From: an uncultured Bacteroidales bacterium
Lineage (GTDB): Bacteria > Bacteroidota > Bacteroidia > Bacteroidales > UBA932
Length of the DNA: 64,000 bases
NCBI GenBank assembly: GCA_944322585.1
Contig: CALUPB010000007.1
Location: 62,001 to 126,000, forward strand
Direction of reading: 5' to 3'
Position 1 is the stretch's first letter, and every line of letters begins with the position of its first letter. Positions 8,349-17,200 of the stretch are shown here, one piece after another. The notes under the pieces are model-generated. The model did not search any database and was not told the DNA's origin. It worked only from the letters and a program-made list of their open reading frames with translations. The position numbers were made by a program, and so were the translations under genes.

Positions 8349-9485
8349 TTATTCTTTTACTTCTGAAGCAGCTTCTGTCCCGGCTGCCTTCTCCACTATT
8401 GTCATGCCCGGCCTTACAAGACCTGCACCTGACGCTATGATTCTGTCACCCACCTCAAGTCCGCCGGTGACAATATATTCACGTCCGTTATTCTTGGGAA
8501 CAACGGTAATCCTTGCCGAATGGGTCGTACCTTCAATCACCTTGTATACGAACATCTGGTCCTGGAGCTCGAATGTAGCCTCCTGCGGAATGACTATCAT
8601 ATCCTTATATACATCAGGGAATACGACACTTCCGTTCGAACCGCTCAGAAGGACTCTGTCAGGATTAGGGAACTCGGCCCTCAGCTGTACCGTACCGGTA
8701 GTCTCGCTGATAATTCCGCTTATGCTGGCAACCCTTCCCGTAAGGGAATACATCGTACCGTTGTTGAGCATAAGCTCTATGTCAGGCATATTCCGGATAG
8801 CCTTGTCGAGAGAACCGTACTGCTGGATGAGATTCAGCGCATCATTCTCGTTCATGGAGAAATAGACGTACATAACGGAATTGTCGGACACTGAAGTCAG
8901 AGGCTGGGCCATGGACGCGCTCACGAGAGCACCCACCCTGTACGGGATAGTCCCTATGACTCCGTCTGCCGGACTTGAGACCTCGGTATAGGAAAGGTTG
9001 TTGGCAGCACTGACAAGCTGGGCTTCAGCCTGAGCGAGAGCAGCCTGCGCAGTATGGAGAGAATTAAGGGATGTCTGGAGTTCGTAAGCAGACACGACCT
9101 TGTTGTCGTACAGTTTCTTGTCGCTGTCATAATTGAGCTGGGCCGTCTCAACCGCAACTTCAGCTGACTTTACATTTGCCTTGGCCACTTCGTATGCAGC
9201 CTTGTAAGGGACCTGGTCAATTATAAAGAGAACCTGTCCTTTCCTGACTTTCTGACCTTCCGTAACCATTACGTCAGTAATCGTTCCTGATACCTGAGGA
9301 TATATCGCTATATCCTGCCGGCCTTCAATCTTCGCAGAATAAGTCGTCTGCAGAGTCCTGTCCGCCTTGGATACGGCAATGACCGGATATTCCGCTACCG
9401 TCTGCTGTCTCGCACCGCCTCCGCAGGCTGTCACAACCAGGGAGCATGCAAGCAATACCTGGAAACTTTTTCCGAATCGTCTCAT
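8349..9485 (-). CDS. RND efflux membrane fusion protein (AcrA family lipoprotein)
   Basis: The 378-residue periplasmic adaptor links pump and channel. It begins with a lipoprotein signal with lipobox VVTAC (Cys21). A lipoyl half-motif (IYPQVSGTITDVMVTEGQ, about 61-78) precedes a helical hairpin (about 100-160), then the second lipoyl half (VSSPADGVIGTIPYRVG). Beta-barrel and membrane-proximal domains follow and reach the C-terminus. It is the first gene of a four-gene operon. The upstream 170 bases carry a -7 box and a hairpin that could control the operon. Confidence 0.95.
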   Translation of the reverse strand: MRRFGKSFQVLLACSLVVTACGGGARQQTVAEYPVIAVSKADRTLQTTYSAKIEGRQDIAIYPQVSGTITDVMVTEGQKVRKGQVLFIIDQVPYKAAYEVAKANVKSAEVAVETAQLNYDSDKKLYDNKVVSAYELQTSLNSLHTAQAALAQAEAQLVSAANNLSYTEVSSPADGVIGTIPYRVGALVSASMAQPLTSVSDNSVMYVYFSMNENDALNLIQQYGSLDKAIRNMPDIELMLNNGTMYSLTGRVASISGIISETTGTVQLRAEFPNPDRVLLSGSNGSVVFPDVYKDMIVIPQEATFELQDQMFVYKVIEGTTHSARITVVPKNNGREYIVTGGLEVGDRIIASGAGLVRPGMTIVEKAAGTEAASEVKE

Positions 9486-9537
9486 ACTTTACTATTATAT
9501 ACAATTGTTTACACTTTTCAAAGAGAAAACCGGTTGG

Positions 9538-9594
9538 TCAAAACCGTCAGCCGTTACGCAAATACCGTGCCTTTCAGTTACGAAAAGGAACATT
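9538..9594 (-). promoter_or_regulatory. Possible 18-codon leader ORF of the efflux operon
   Basis: An ATG at 9594 opens a reading frame of 18 codons on the minus strand, inside the presumed leader of the efflux operon and after the leader hairpin. No conserved feature is visible, and it may be chance. Confidence 0.2.
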
Positions 9595-9610
9595 TATCCG
9601 ACTGGACAAT

Positions 9611-9639
9611 AAAAAGGCCACCATAAATGATATGTGGCC
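9611..9639 (-). terminator. Leader hairpin with T-tract before the efflux operon
   Basis: GGCCAC at 9616-9621 pairs with GTGGCC at 9634-9639; allowing one bulge, the stem extends to nine pairs. On the minus strand it is followed by TTTTTATT. It would form within the first bases of the efflux transcript and may act as an attenuator or a 5' stabiliser. Confidence 0.45.
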
Positions 9640-9652
9640 GGTAAAACGGGCG

Positions 9653-9660
9653 CAAAGATA
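9653..9660 (-). promoter_or_regulatory. -7 element of the efflux operon
   Basis: TATCTTTG on the minus strand fits the Bacteroidota -7 box. No TTTG is present at -33, as expected if an activator such as an AraC protein is needed. The leader to the MFP start would be about 160 bases. Confidence 0.55.
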
Positions 9661-9688
9661 ATAAAAAATCCGGAATCCCGCATTTTAT

Positions 9689-9719
9689 TTTGCGTATATG
9701 ACAAATTTGCTTATCTTTG
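9689..9719 (+). promoter_or_regulatory. Promoter of the DUF4234 gene
   Basis: TTTG (9689-9692), a 19-bp spacer and TATCTTTG (9712-9719) match the consensus exactly. The start of transcription would be near 9726, 35 bases before the ATG at 9761. Confidence 0.75.
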
Positions 9720-9760
9720 GAACGATAAGCAACACAATTATTAACCTAAAAGACAAGTTT

Positions 9761-10156
9761 ATGTTAACAACTAACCGCGGAATGGTGAAGTTTTTCCTGC
9801 TTTCACTCATCACCTTCAACATCTACGGCATCGTAGTAATGTCAATGATTTCTTCCGAGATTAACCAGATCGCTTCTCCGAGAGACGGCAAACACACGAT
9901 GCACTACTGCCTTATCTATTTTATTTTCAGCTGGCTCACTCTCGGCATCGCTCCATTGGTATGGATGCACAGGCTTACGGCCAGGATGGGGGACGAACTA
10001 CAGGCAAGGCAGCTGCAGTATGATTTCGGAGCCGGGACTTTCTGGGGATGGGGCTTCTTCGGATCCCTGATTATCGTAGGACCTTTCATCTTCTACCACA
10101 AGTTCTTCAAGGCTATGAACATGCTGGCTGACGATTACAACAGGAAAGGCCGTTAA
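9761..10156 (+). CDS. DUF4234-like small integral membrane protein
   Basis: The 131-residue protein has three hydrophobic segments: about residues 9-28 (KFFLLSLITFNIYGIVVMS), 46-66 (YCLIYFIFSWLTLGIAPLVWM) and 90-112 (WGWGFFGSLIIVGPFIFYH). The pattern with FNIYGI...SEIN near the first helix fits DUF4234, a family of unknown function. The ATG at 9761 is preferred to an upstream one at 9698 because the consensus promoter lies between them. It is monocistronic and followed by a strong terminator. Confidence 0.75.
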   Translation: MLTTNRGMVKFFLLSLITFNIYGIVVMSMISSEINQIASPRDGKHTMHYCLIYFIFSWLTLGIAPLVWMHRLTARMGDELQARQLQYDFGAGTFWGWGFFGSLIIVGPFIFYHKFFKAMNMLADDYNRKGR

Positions 10157-10182
10157 ACAAAATATCATATACAGGACACCGT

Positions 10183-10232
10183 CCGCCTCCCGTATTTCCT
10201 CCGGATTGTCCGGATACAGGAGGCGGAATTTA
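10183..10232 (+). terminator. Terminator after the DUF4234 gene
   Basis: CCGCCTCC (10183-10190) pairs with GGAGGCGG (10219-10226), with further inner pairing (GTAT/ATAC). It is followed by AATTTATTTG. It separates convergent genes and could work in both directions. Confidence 0.7.
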
Positions 10233-10257
10233 TTTGACTGCAGCCATATGATTCAGG

Positions 10258-11163
10258 TTATTCAGGGAATCTGAATGTATGGCTCTTCCCGGTATTGCCG
10301 GAAATGACGGCCGTGATAGTATCGCCATCGACGGTCACGCTCACGCAGCTTCTGTTGTCATTGACCAGTATCGGGAACGGAGCCAGCTCACCGGCCTTAT
10401 GAAGAGAATAAGTGTGGGTATGCCCGGAAAGCATCAGACCGACTGAAGTCTTTTCAAGGACAGGCAGCAGCGTTTCCCGGATATGCAGATCTCCGTGCCA
10501 TGTGGAAGTACCCGGAGGTATATGCAGGAAGACAATCCGTCTTCGGTCTCCTTCTGCAGCGATGGTCTCTTCGAGCCAGCCGTCGAAAATCTGTGATTCA
10601 TTCTCCGTCATGGACCTCATGTCGCCGTTGAGCACGACAAAATCATACTGACTGAAATCGACCTCCGAACACATCCGCCTCATGTCTTCGGATCTTTCGT
10701 GAATATCGTTCATCACAAAGAATCTGACCGGGCTGTCGTCCCGTCTGAAAGTCCGGAATCTCAGAGGCTCGTGATTATAGACCGGAGTGGAGATTGTTTT
10801 ACCGAACTCGGCATAATCGCCGTACGACCATCCTTCGGTCGCCCGGGAAAATATCCTGTACATATATCCGGTTCCAGGCTTCAGACCGTCTATCCTGACA
10901 CGGTGCAGGGTCTCCAGAGCGCGCCTGCGTCCATGGACGGCATCATAATAGCGCGGGTGTTCCTCGCTGTAGAAATGCCTGCCGTCATCGGGAGCCACCT
11001 CTACCCACGACAGGGCGGGCTTGTCCGTCGTCCACATTACGGTGACTCCCGTACTGTCCATGTCGCACAGCCATGGACCGTGGGTTATCCTTATTCCTGA
11101 ACTCTCCTGCGAATATGCCGCGCTACAGACAAGCACAGACAGGACCAGAAGCAATTGTCTCAT
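10258..11163 (-). CDS. Secreted metallophosphoesterase, internally shortened
   Basis: The 301-residue protein has a signal peptide (1-19), an N-terminal fibronectin-III-like purple-acid-phosphatase domain (about 22-125) and a calcineurin-like phosphoesterase domain. Metal-site motifs are present: NDIH (Asp153, His155), NGD (Asp181), FLHIPP (His214) and GHTHTY (247-252). The GNH(E/D) block, normally found between NGD and FLHIPP, is absent. Only about 30 residues separate these motifs, where relatives have about 100. The missing Asn-His pair normally binds the second metal and the phosphate, so activity is doubtful. The reading frame is intact and has a consensus promoter, so the gene is probably expressed. 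It is monocistronic. Confidence 0.8.
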   Translation of the reverse strand: MRQLLLVLSVLVCSAAYSQESSGIRITHGPWLCDMDSTGVTVMWTTDKPALSWVEVAPDDGRHFYSEEHPRYYDAVHGRRRALETLHRVRIDGLKPGTGYMYRIFSRATEGWSYGDYAEFGKTISTPVYNHEPLRFRTFRRDDSPVRFFVMNDIHERSEDMRRMCSEVDFSQYDFVVLNGDMRSMTENESQIFDGWLEETIAAEGDRRRIVFLHIPPGTSTWHGDLHIRETLLPVLEKTSVGLMLSGHTHTYSLHKAGELAPFPILVNDNRSCVSVTVDGDTITAVISGNTGKSHTFRFPE

Positions 11164-11222
11164 ATACTTTACATTATTTCCGGGCCGTGCCGACAGCCCG
11201 TGTCAAACAAAAATCAACCTGA

Positions 11223-11254
11223 CAAAAATAAGCATCCTGCCGGCAAATTCCAAA
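11223..11254 (-). promoter_or_regulatory. Promoter of the metallophosphoesterase gene
   Basis: On the minus strand TTTG (11251-11254), a 20-bp spacer and TATTTTTG (11223-11230) fit the consensus. The leader would be about 50 bases. Confidence 0.65.
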
Positions 11255-11258
11255 ACTG

Positions 11259-12938
11259 TCATCGATTGCTATCATTTCCGGATTTTCCGAGAGAGACAGC
11301 GAGGCGTGAAGCGCAGACGATACCGTCGAGGGCGGATGAAACGATCCCTCCCGAATAGCCGGCACCCTCCCCGCACGGATAGAGTCCGGGCAGACTGACA
11401 TATTCGAGGGTCACGGGGTCGCGGGGAATGCGTACAGGCGAAGATGTACGCGACTCGACTCCGAGCAGCAGGGCGTCATTAGTATAGTATCCGCGCATTT
11501 TCCTGTTCCCTATCTCCGGGAAAGCGAATTTCAGTCTGCGGGACACATGTTCCGGCAGAAGTTCATGGAGAGGGGCGCTGACCGCACCTGGCCTGTATGA
11601 AGTGGCCGGAAGATCCCGGGACTCGACCCGTCTGCAGAAATCCATCATCCTCTGGGCCGGAGCCTTCATCGAACCCGAAAAACGGAACATGGCCTGCTCC
11701 ACATCCCTCTGGAAATACATCAGGGAAAGCGGTCCGTACATGGCATACTGAGGCATGTCTTCAGGCTCGACACTCACCACCACGCCGGCATTTGCCCATT
11801 TCGAATTACGTGAGGAATTCGACATCCCGTTGAGCACTGTCTCTCCAGGAGAAGTGGCGGAAGGGACGAGGATGCCCCCGGGACACATGCAGAACGAGAA
11901 CACTCCCCTTCCCTCGATCTGGGTAACGAACGAATATTCAGCCGTCGGCATCCAGGGCTGGTATCTGCCGTGATACTGTATTCCGTTGATAAGGGACTGG
12001 GGATGTTCCGCCCTTACACCGAGGGCAAAGCCCTTGGCCTCAAGTGCCCACCCTTTCGAATGGAACAGTCCGTATATGTCGCGGGCCGAATGACCTGTGG
12101 CGAGGATTACCTTTCCGGAGCGGAAAATACTTTCCCGCCCCGTGCCGATGGCCGGAACTGAATTATGCACTCTCTGCCCCTGCGTGTCCTTATCCACGTC
12201 TGATCCGGCTGCCATGCCTGTCCCGTGTAAAATGTCAGTGTCACGCTTCAGGACTGTAAGAGAGAATGTTCCGTCACCGTTCCGTACAATATCCGTCACA
12301 CGGGCTCCGAAATGATACTCCCCGCCATGCTCCACGATACACCTGCGGATATTCTCCACTATCTGCGGCAGCCTGTCGCTTCCGATATGCGGACGGGCTT
12401 CCGTCAGAATCGACGGATCCGCCCCGAAAAGCACAAGCTGATGAAGCACTTCGCGGATGTCCCCCCTCTTGGAAGAGCGGGTAAACAGCTTGCCGTCGGA
12501 AAATGCACCCGCCCCTCCTTCACCGAAACAATAGTTCGAGTCCGGATCCACATGTCCCGACACGGAAAGCGCTGCCATATCCTTCTTGCGGGCATGGACA
12601 TCCCTGCCGCGTTCGAGAATTACCGGCTTAAGTCCGAGTGTCAGCAGCTTCAGGGCGGCGAACATCCCAGCCGGACCTGCACCGACAATGATTACGGGTT
12701 CTGCCGCAGAGACGTCACGGTATTCTTCAAGTCTGTATTCCTCATAGGTCTCTCCGGCAGCAAAGGCTTCTATCCTGTAGCGGTATACGATGTCGTTGCG
12801 GGCATCGACGGAACGGCGGACAACCCGACAGTGTGCCACCCTGGCCGGAGCCACGCCGAGAGCCTTGGCCGCGGCTGCCGTCATCTCTTCCCGGGAAAGC
12901 TCCTTTCCTATCGGTCCCGATATCTCGAATTGTTTCAT
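11259..12938 (-). CDS. FAD-dependent dehydrogenase (NAD(FAD)-utilising, HI0933/YtfP-related)
   Basis: The 559-residue flavoprotein has a small N-terminal domain (1-80), a dinucleotide fold with GAGPAG at 87-92, NYCFGEGGAGAFSDGKL (135-151), ATGHSARD (280-287) and a C-terminal FAD contact GEGAGYSGGI. The substrate and the pathway are unknown for this widespread family. Residues about 231-275 form a low-complexity G/D/T/H-rich insert directly before VILATGHSARD, a place where other members have only a few residues. The gene lies 70 bases downstream of tsaD on the same strand and probably shares its transcript, as no -7 element was found between them. Confidence 0.85.
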   Translation of the reverse strand: MKQFEISGPIGKELSREEMTAAAAKALGVAPARVAHCRVVRRSVDARNDIVYRYRIEAFAAGETYEEYRLEEYRDVSAAEPVIIVGAGPAGMFAALKLLTLGLKPVILERGRDVHARKKDMAALSVSGHVDPDSNYCFGEGGAGAFSDGKLFTRSSKRGDIREVLHQLVLFGADPSILTEARPHIGSDRLPQIVENIRRCIVEHGGEYHFGARVTDIVRNGDGTFSLTVLKRDTDILHGTGMAAGSDVDKDTQGQRVHNSVPAIGTGRESIFRSGKVILATGHSARDIYGLFHSKGWALEAKGFALGVRAEHPQSLINGIQYHGRYQPWMPTAEYSFVTQIEGRGVFSFCMCPGGILVPSATSPGETVLNGMSNSSRNSKWANAGVVVSVEPEDMPQYAMYGPLSLMYFQRDVEQAMFRFSGSMKAPAQRMMDFCRRVESRDLPATSYRPGAVSAPLHELLPEHVSRRLKFAFPEIGNRKMRGYYTNDALLLGVESRTSSPVRIPRDPVTLEYVSLPGLYPCGEGAGYSGGIVSSALDGIVCASRLAVSLGKSGNDSNR

Positions 12939-13008
12939 TTTATGTCAGTTCAAATATCAGTTCGCCTCTAATTTCAATGTCAAAAGCTTATACGGGGGCC
13001 GGGCGGAA

Positions 13009-14031
13009 TCACATCTCGGCTGCGCGGGAGGCGGGAGCGACCGAAAGCGGCGTCCTTTCTCCGTGAAGATAGTGGAAATATCCGGCTATTGCAATCATCG
13101 CCGCGTTGTCCGTAGTGAATTTGAATTCAGGAAGATAGACATTCCAACCCCGTTTCGTGCCCTCGTCCGTGAGAGCCTTGCGAAGCCCGCTGTTGGCAGA
13201 CACTCCCCCACCCATGGTTATCTCCTTGATGCCAGTCTGCCTGGCAGCCTTGACGAGTTTGTCCATAAGTATCTCTATCAGAGTCCTCTGGAAAGCTGCA
13301 CATATATCCTCCTTGTTCTTCTCCATAAAATCCGGATCATCGGCCATATGGTCCCGGACGAAATACAGCAGGGATGTCTTCACGCCGCTGAAACTGTAAT
13401 CCAGTCCGGGGACATGAGGCTTCGAAAAATGAAAACGGTCCGGATCGCCGAGCTTCGCCAGCCTGTCCACGACCGGTCCTCCTGGATATCCGAGCCCCAT
13501 CATCTTGGAACATTTGTCGAAGGCTTCCCCGACAGCATCGTCTATGGTCTGTCCGAGAATCTCGAACTCAAGCGGACTGTCTACCCTGACTATCTGGGAG
13601 TTGCCCCCTGAGACAAGGAGACACAGATAAGGGAAGGCAGGATGTCTGTTTTCGCTGTCATACTGCTTTATGAAATTGGCAAGGATATGTCCCTGCAGAT
13701 GGTTGACCTCGACAAGAGGTCTGTCGAGAGCCACTGCGAGTCCTTTCGCAAAGGAGGTCCCCACCAAAAGGGAGCCGAGCAGTCCCGGACCTCTCGTGAA
13801 GGCTATTGCAGTAATGTCCGACGGTTTTATTCCAGCCCTGTCGATGGCCTGACTGACCACCGGTACGATATTCAGCTGATGCGCCCTTGAAGCCAGTTCT
13901 GGTATCACACCTCCGTAAGCCTTGTGTACGTCCTGGCTCGCAAGCACATTGGAAAGCAGGTACCCGTCCTTTATCACTGCAGCAGAAGTGTCGTCGCAGG
14001 ATGATTCTATTCCCAATATTATATCTTCCAT
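13009..14031 (-). CDS. tRNA N6-adenosine threonylcarbamoyltransferase TsaD
   Basis: TsaD transfers the threonylcarbamoyl group from TC-AMP to A37 of tRNAs that read ANN codons, giving t6A. The 340-residue protein starts with GIESSCDDTSAAV, contains the metal-binding NHLQGHILA (HxxxH, about residues 111-115), LLVSGGNSQIV, and GGGVSANSGLR near residue 273. Length and motifs are those of a normal bacterial TsaD. It works with TsaB, TsaC and TsaE, which are not in the window. mtaB, whose product methylthiolates t6A, lies 6 kb away on the other strand. Confidence 0.97.
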   Translation of the reverse strand: MEDIILGIESSCDDTSAAVIKDGYLLSNVLASQDVHKAYGGVIPELASRAHQLNIVPVVSQAIDRAGIKPSDITAIAFTRGPGLLGSLLVGTSFAKGLAVALDRPLVEVNHLQGHILANFIKQYDSENRHPAFPYLCLLVSGGNSQIVRVDSPLEFEILGQTIDDAVGEAFDKCSKMMGLGYPGGPVVDRLAKLGDPDRFHFSKPHVPGLDYSFSGVKTSLLYFVRDHMADDPDFMEKNKEDICAAFQRTLIEILMDKLVKAARQTGIKEITMGGGVSANSGLRKALTDEGTKRGWNVYLPEFKFTTDNAAMIAIAGYFHYLHGERTPLSVAPASRAAEM

Positions 14032-14146
14032 AAACTCAAGTTTCGCAAGTCCATAATCTGCACTGATATTCGTGGGTTCGTGCGGCTTGCGGAACTTTAT
14101 CCCGCAATACGGGAAAAACGTAATGCAAGCCCCGGTATCCGGACGG

Positions 14147-14154
14147 CAAAATTA
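14147..14154 (-). promoter_or_regulatory. -7 element of tsaD
   Basis: TAATTTTG on the minus strand fits the consensus; no TTTG is visible at -33. It is back to back with the tamB -7 box at 14177-14184. Confidence 0.5.
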
Positions 14155-14176
14155 CAATTTTTATCGGATATTTTCG

Positions 14177-14184
14177 TATTTTTG
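14177..14184 (+). promoter_or_regulatory. -7 element of tamB
   Basis: TATTTTTG fits the consensus. Transcription would start near 14191 and include the leader hairpin at 14212-14229. Confidence 0.5.
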
Positions 14185-14211
14185 CAGTTTGCGTAAAGCG
14201 ATATCAACCCT

Positions 14212-14229
14212 GCAGACCGTAAGGTCTGC
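14212..14229 (+). promoter_or_regulatory. Leader hairpin with GUAA tetraloop before tamB
   Basis: GCAGACC and GGTCTGC form a perfect 7-bp stem capped by GTAA, a GNRA-class tetraloop. It ends directly before the in-frame stop at 14230-14232 and 12 bases before a possible ATT start. No T-tract follows, so a translational or stability role is more likely than termination. Confidence 0.5.
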
Positions 14230-14298
14230 TAAAATCACGGCATTATCAGACGGACACTGAAAATATTATGGTTCACGACACTGGCTGTCATCCTGCTT

Positions 14299-17200
14299 AT
14301 GGCATCGGGGCTGCTGTTTCTGCAGACTACCCCGGTCCAGACATATATTGCGGGACGGATCGCGGACATGCTGGCGGAAAATACGATCGATGCCAGGATA
14401 TCTTTCAGCAAGATACATATAAAACCATTCAGCACACTTGTCATAAGAGATCTGACAGTAACGGATCCGCATCCGTGCACCGAAGGTGACGGAGAACCGG
14501 TCGATACCCTGTTCACATCGGAATACATTGCGGCAAGGTTCACTCTCAAGGGTCTGACAGGGAAAAGCATCCGGATAGGCAGTGCATTCATACAGAATGC
14601 GAGGCTCAATCTCGTACTTGAGGACGGAGACAACTCCACCAACCTCACGAGGATGTTCCGTATACCCGAAGGGCGGAACAGACAGGTACCTTACGAAGAA
14701 ATATTCAACATCAATGACATAGAGGTGGACGGCATACGTTTCACCATGAAGAACCGCACTTCAAAACAGGCCGGCGTCCATCCTGGCGGCATAGACTGGA
14801 ACGACCTCGATGTGCAGGACATTAAAATAAAAGGCTACGATCTCAGGCTGACGGGGAAGGTCATGTCGGGAACACTCGAGCGGATGTCCTTCAGGGAAAA
14901 GAGCGGATACTCTGTGCGCTCCATATCAGGAAGGACACGCTCCGGACAAGGCATAGCCCTTATCGAAGGACTGAAGATAACGGACAGCTGGAGCAATATC
15001 GACATCCCTTATTTCAGCATGGTTTACGACAGCGCCAAAGACTTCGCGGACTTCATCGACAAAGTCAGACTGGAAGCAGTCGTCAGACCGTCAAGGGCCA
15101 GCATGAAGACGATCTCCTATTTCGCTCCCGGTCTGAAGACGGGCGATACGGTATTCGATCTGAGCGGAGAACTGTTCGGTACAGTATCTTCATTCAGCCT
15201 GAGGAATCTCGATTTCGGGACAGGTGACAACAGCATCTCCGGACGACTGTCAGGCAACATTGCCGGACTTCCCGACCCGGAAAAGATGACAGCTGCAATA
15301 GACGTTCACGGTCTTTCTTTCAACTGTCCGGAACTTGAGGATTTCATCGGAGAGTGGACAGGAAAGGAAATACCTGTCATGGACAGGATAGCTCCCGGAA
15401 GCAGGCTGAGACTTGACGGCAAGCTGTACGGGAATATCGGCGACCTGGCTCTGAACGGGGAAATCGGTTCTCCGTCGGGCCGGATCAATGCGGATCTCAG
15501 TATCACGGGACTTGACCGCAGAACACGTGACAAGACAATAACAGGGACTGTCGGCACGACCGATCTTGACCTCAGGATGCTGATGGACAAGATACCTGTT
15601 CGGGAATGCACTCTGGAAGCCCGGCTGAAGGCCGTCATAGGACCGGAGGGAAAGACTTCTTCCCTCACCATCGATACCCTGAAAATAAACAGACTGAACC
15701 TCAACGGATATGATTACGGAGGGATTGCCGCCACAGGGACACTGTCCGACCATCAGTTCAACGGCAAGGTAATATGCAATGACCCTAACCTGAATTTCAT
15801 GTTTCAGGGAATATTCAGTTTCTCTGGAAAGACAAGCAATTCCCTGTACAGGTTCTATGCAAACATAGGCTATGCCGACCTCTACGCCCTTAACATCGAC
15901 CGGCGCGGGAAATCGAGGATCAGCCTGCAGACAAGTGCCAATTTCACGAGGACGTCGAAAGGGGACATGCTCGGCAATGTGGATCTGGCGGGGATAGAAC
16001 TTGAAAATGCCCACAGCCGCTACAGTATCGGAGACATAAGAATATCATCTTTCACGGGAAACGGAAGATACAGGGTCAGGATGGCTTCAGGCTTTGCCGA
16101 AGGCTCTTACAGCGGAAGCGCACCCCTGACTGATTTCATACGTGACATATCCGGAATTACGATAAAGAAAGAGCTTCCTGCCCTGTCTGAAAGACAGGAA
16201 TACGACTGGAACGGGGAAAACTATGAAATTTCCTTCAGGACCTTCGACACAATTGATCTGCTGTCATTCGTTGCCCCGGGACTCTATATTGCCGACGGCA
16301 CAAGCATTCGGGCCAAGGTGGACACCACCGGACTTTTCTCAGGCAGGATAAGCTCCCAGAGGATAGCTTTCAACGAACAGTATATCAAGGATATGGACTT
16401 CGAGGTCAGCAATGCGGACAATTCACTCTCAGGCGAACTCACAAGCGAGAGCATCTATGTCGCGACTGTCATGATGAAGAACAACAGCCTGAAAATCTTC
16501 GCCAATGACAATCATGTCGGACTGGAATTCTCCTATGACAACCAGGACATTATGGAAAACAGGGGCGAGTTCGTCGCTGTCGGGGACATCGGAAGAAATG
16601 ACAGGGGCGTGACATATGACATAGAACTGCTGCCGTCGAGTGTATACCTGAATTCCAGGGAATGGAACATCTACCCTTCGGAAATCTTCATAAACGGGAA
16701 AGACATTTCAGTGAAAAGACTCGAATTCAGAAGCGGAGAACAGAGCATAGTAGCCTCCGGAGGACTGTCAGGAGATTCACGGGACACACTTTCCGTCAAT
16801 ATGGACAGATTCGACATCTCGATACTTAACCCTCTGATAGGAAAGCATTTCGACATACAGGGTACAGCATCAGGACTGGCAAGGGTGACTTCTCCGGCAC
16901 AAGACCGCGGACTGTTGCTGGACTTCACATGCAACTCTACCGGAATAGGCGGGGAACCTTTAGGCGACATAACCGTAAAAAGCGGATGGGACAGTATCCG
17001 CCGGAGATTCGAAATCATGGCCGCAAACAGCCTGGACGGGAAACAGAGCCTGTCCGTTGCCGGATCATACACGCCTTCGTCAGAAGAACTCGACATGAAA
17101 GCCACATTGGACATGCTGTCCCTTAGCTATGCCGGTCCGTTCCTGAAAGACATATTTTCCGGTACGGGAGGATATGTGTCCGGAGAAATCACCGCCACAG

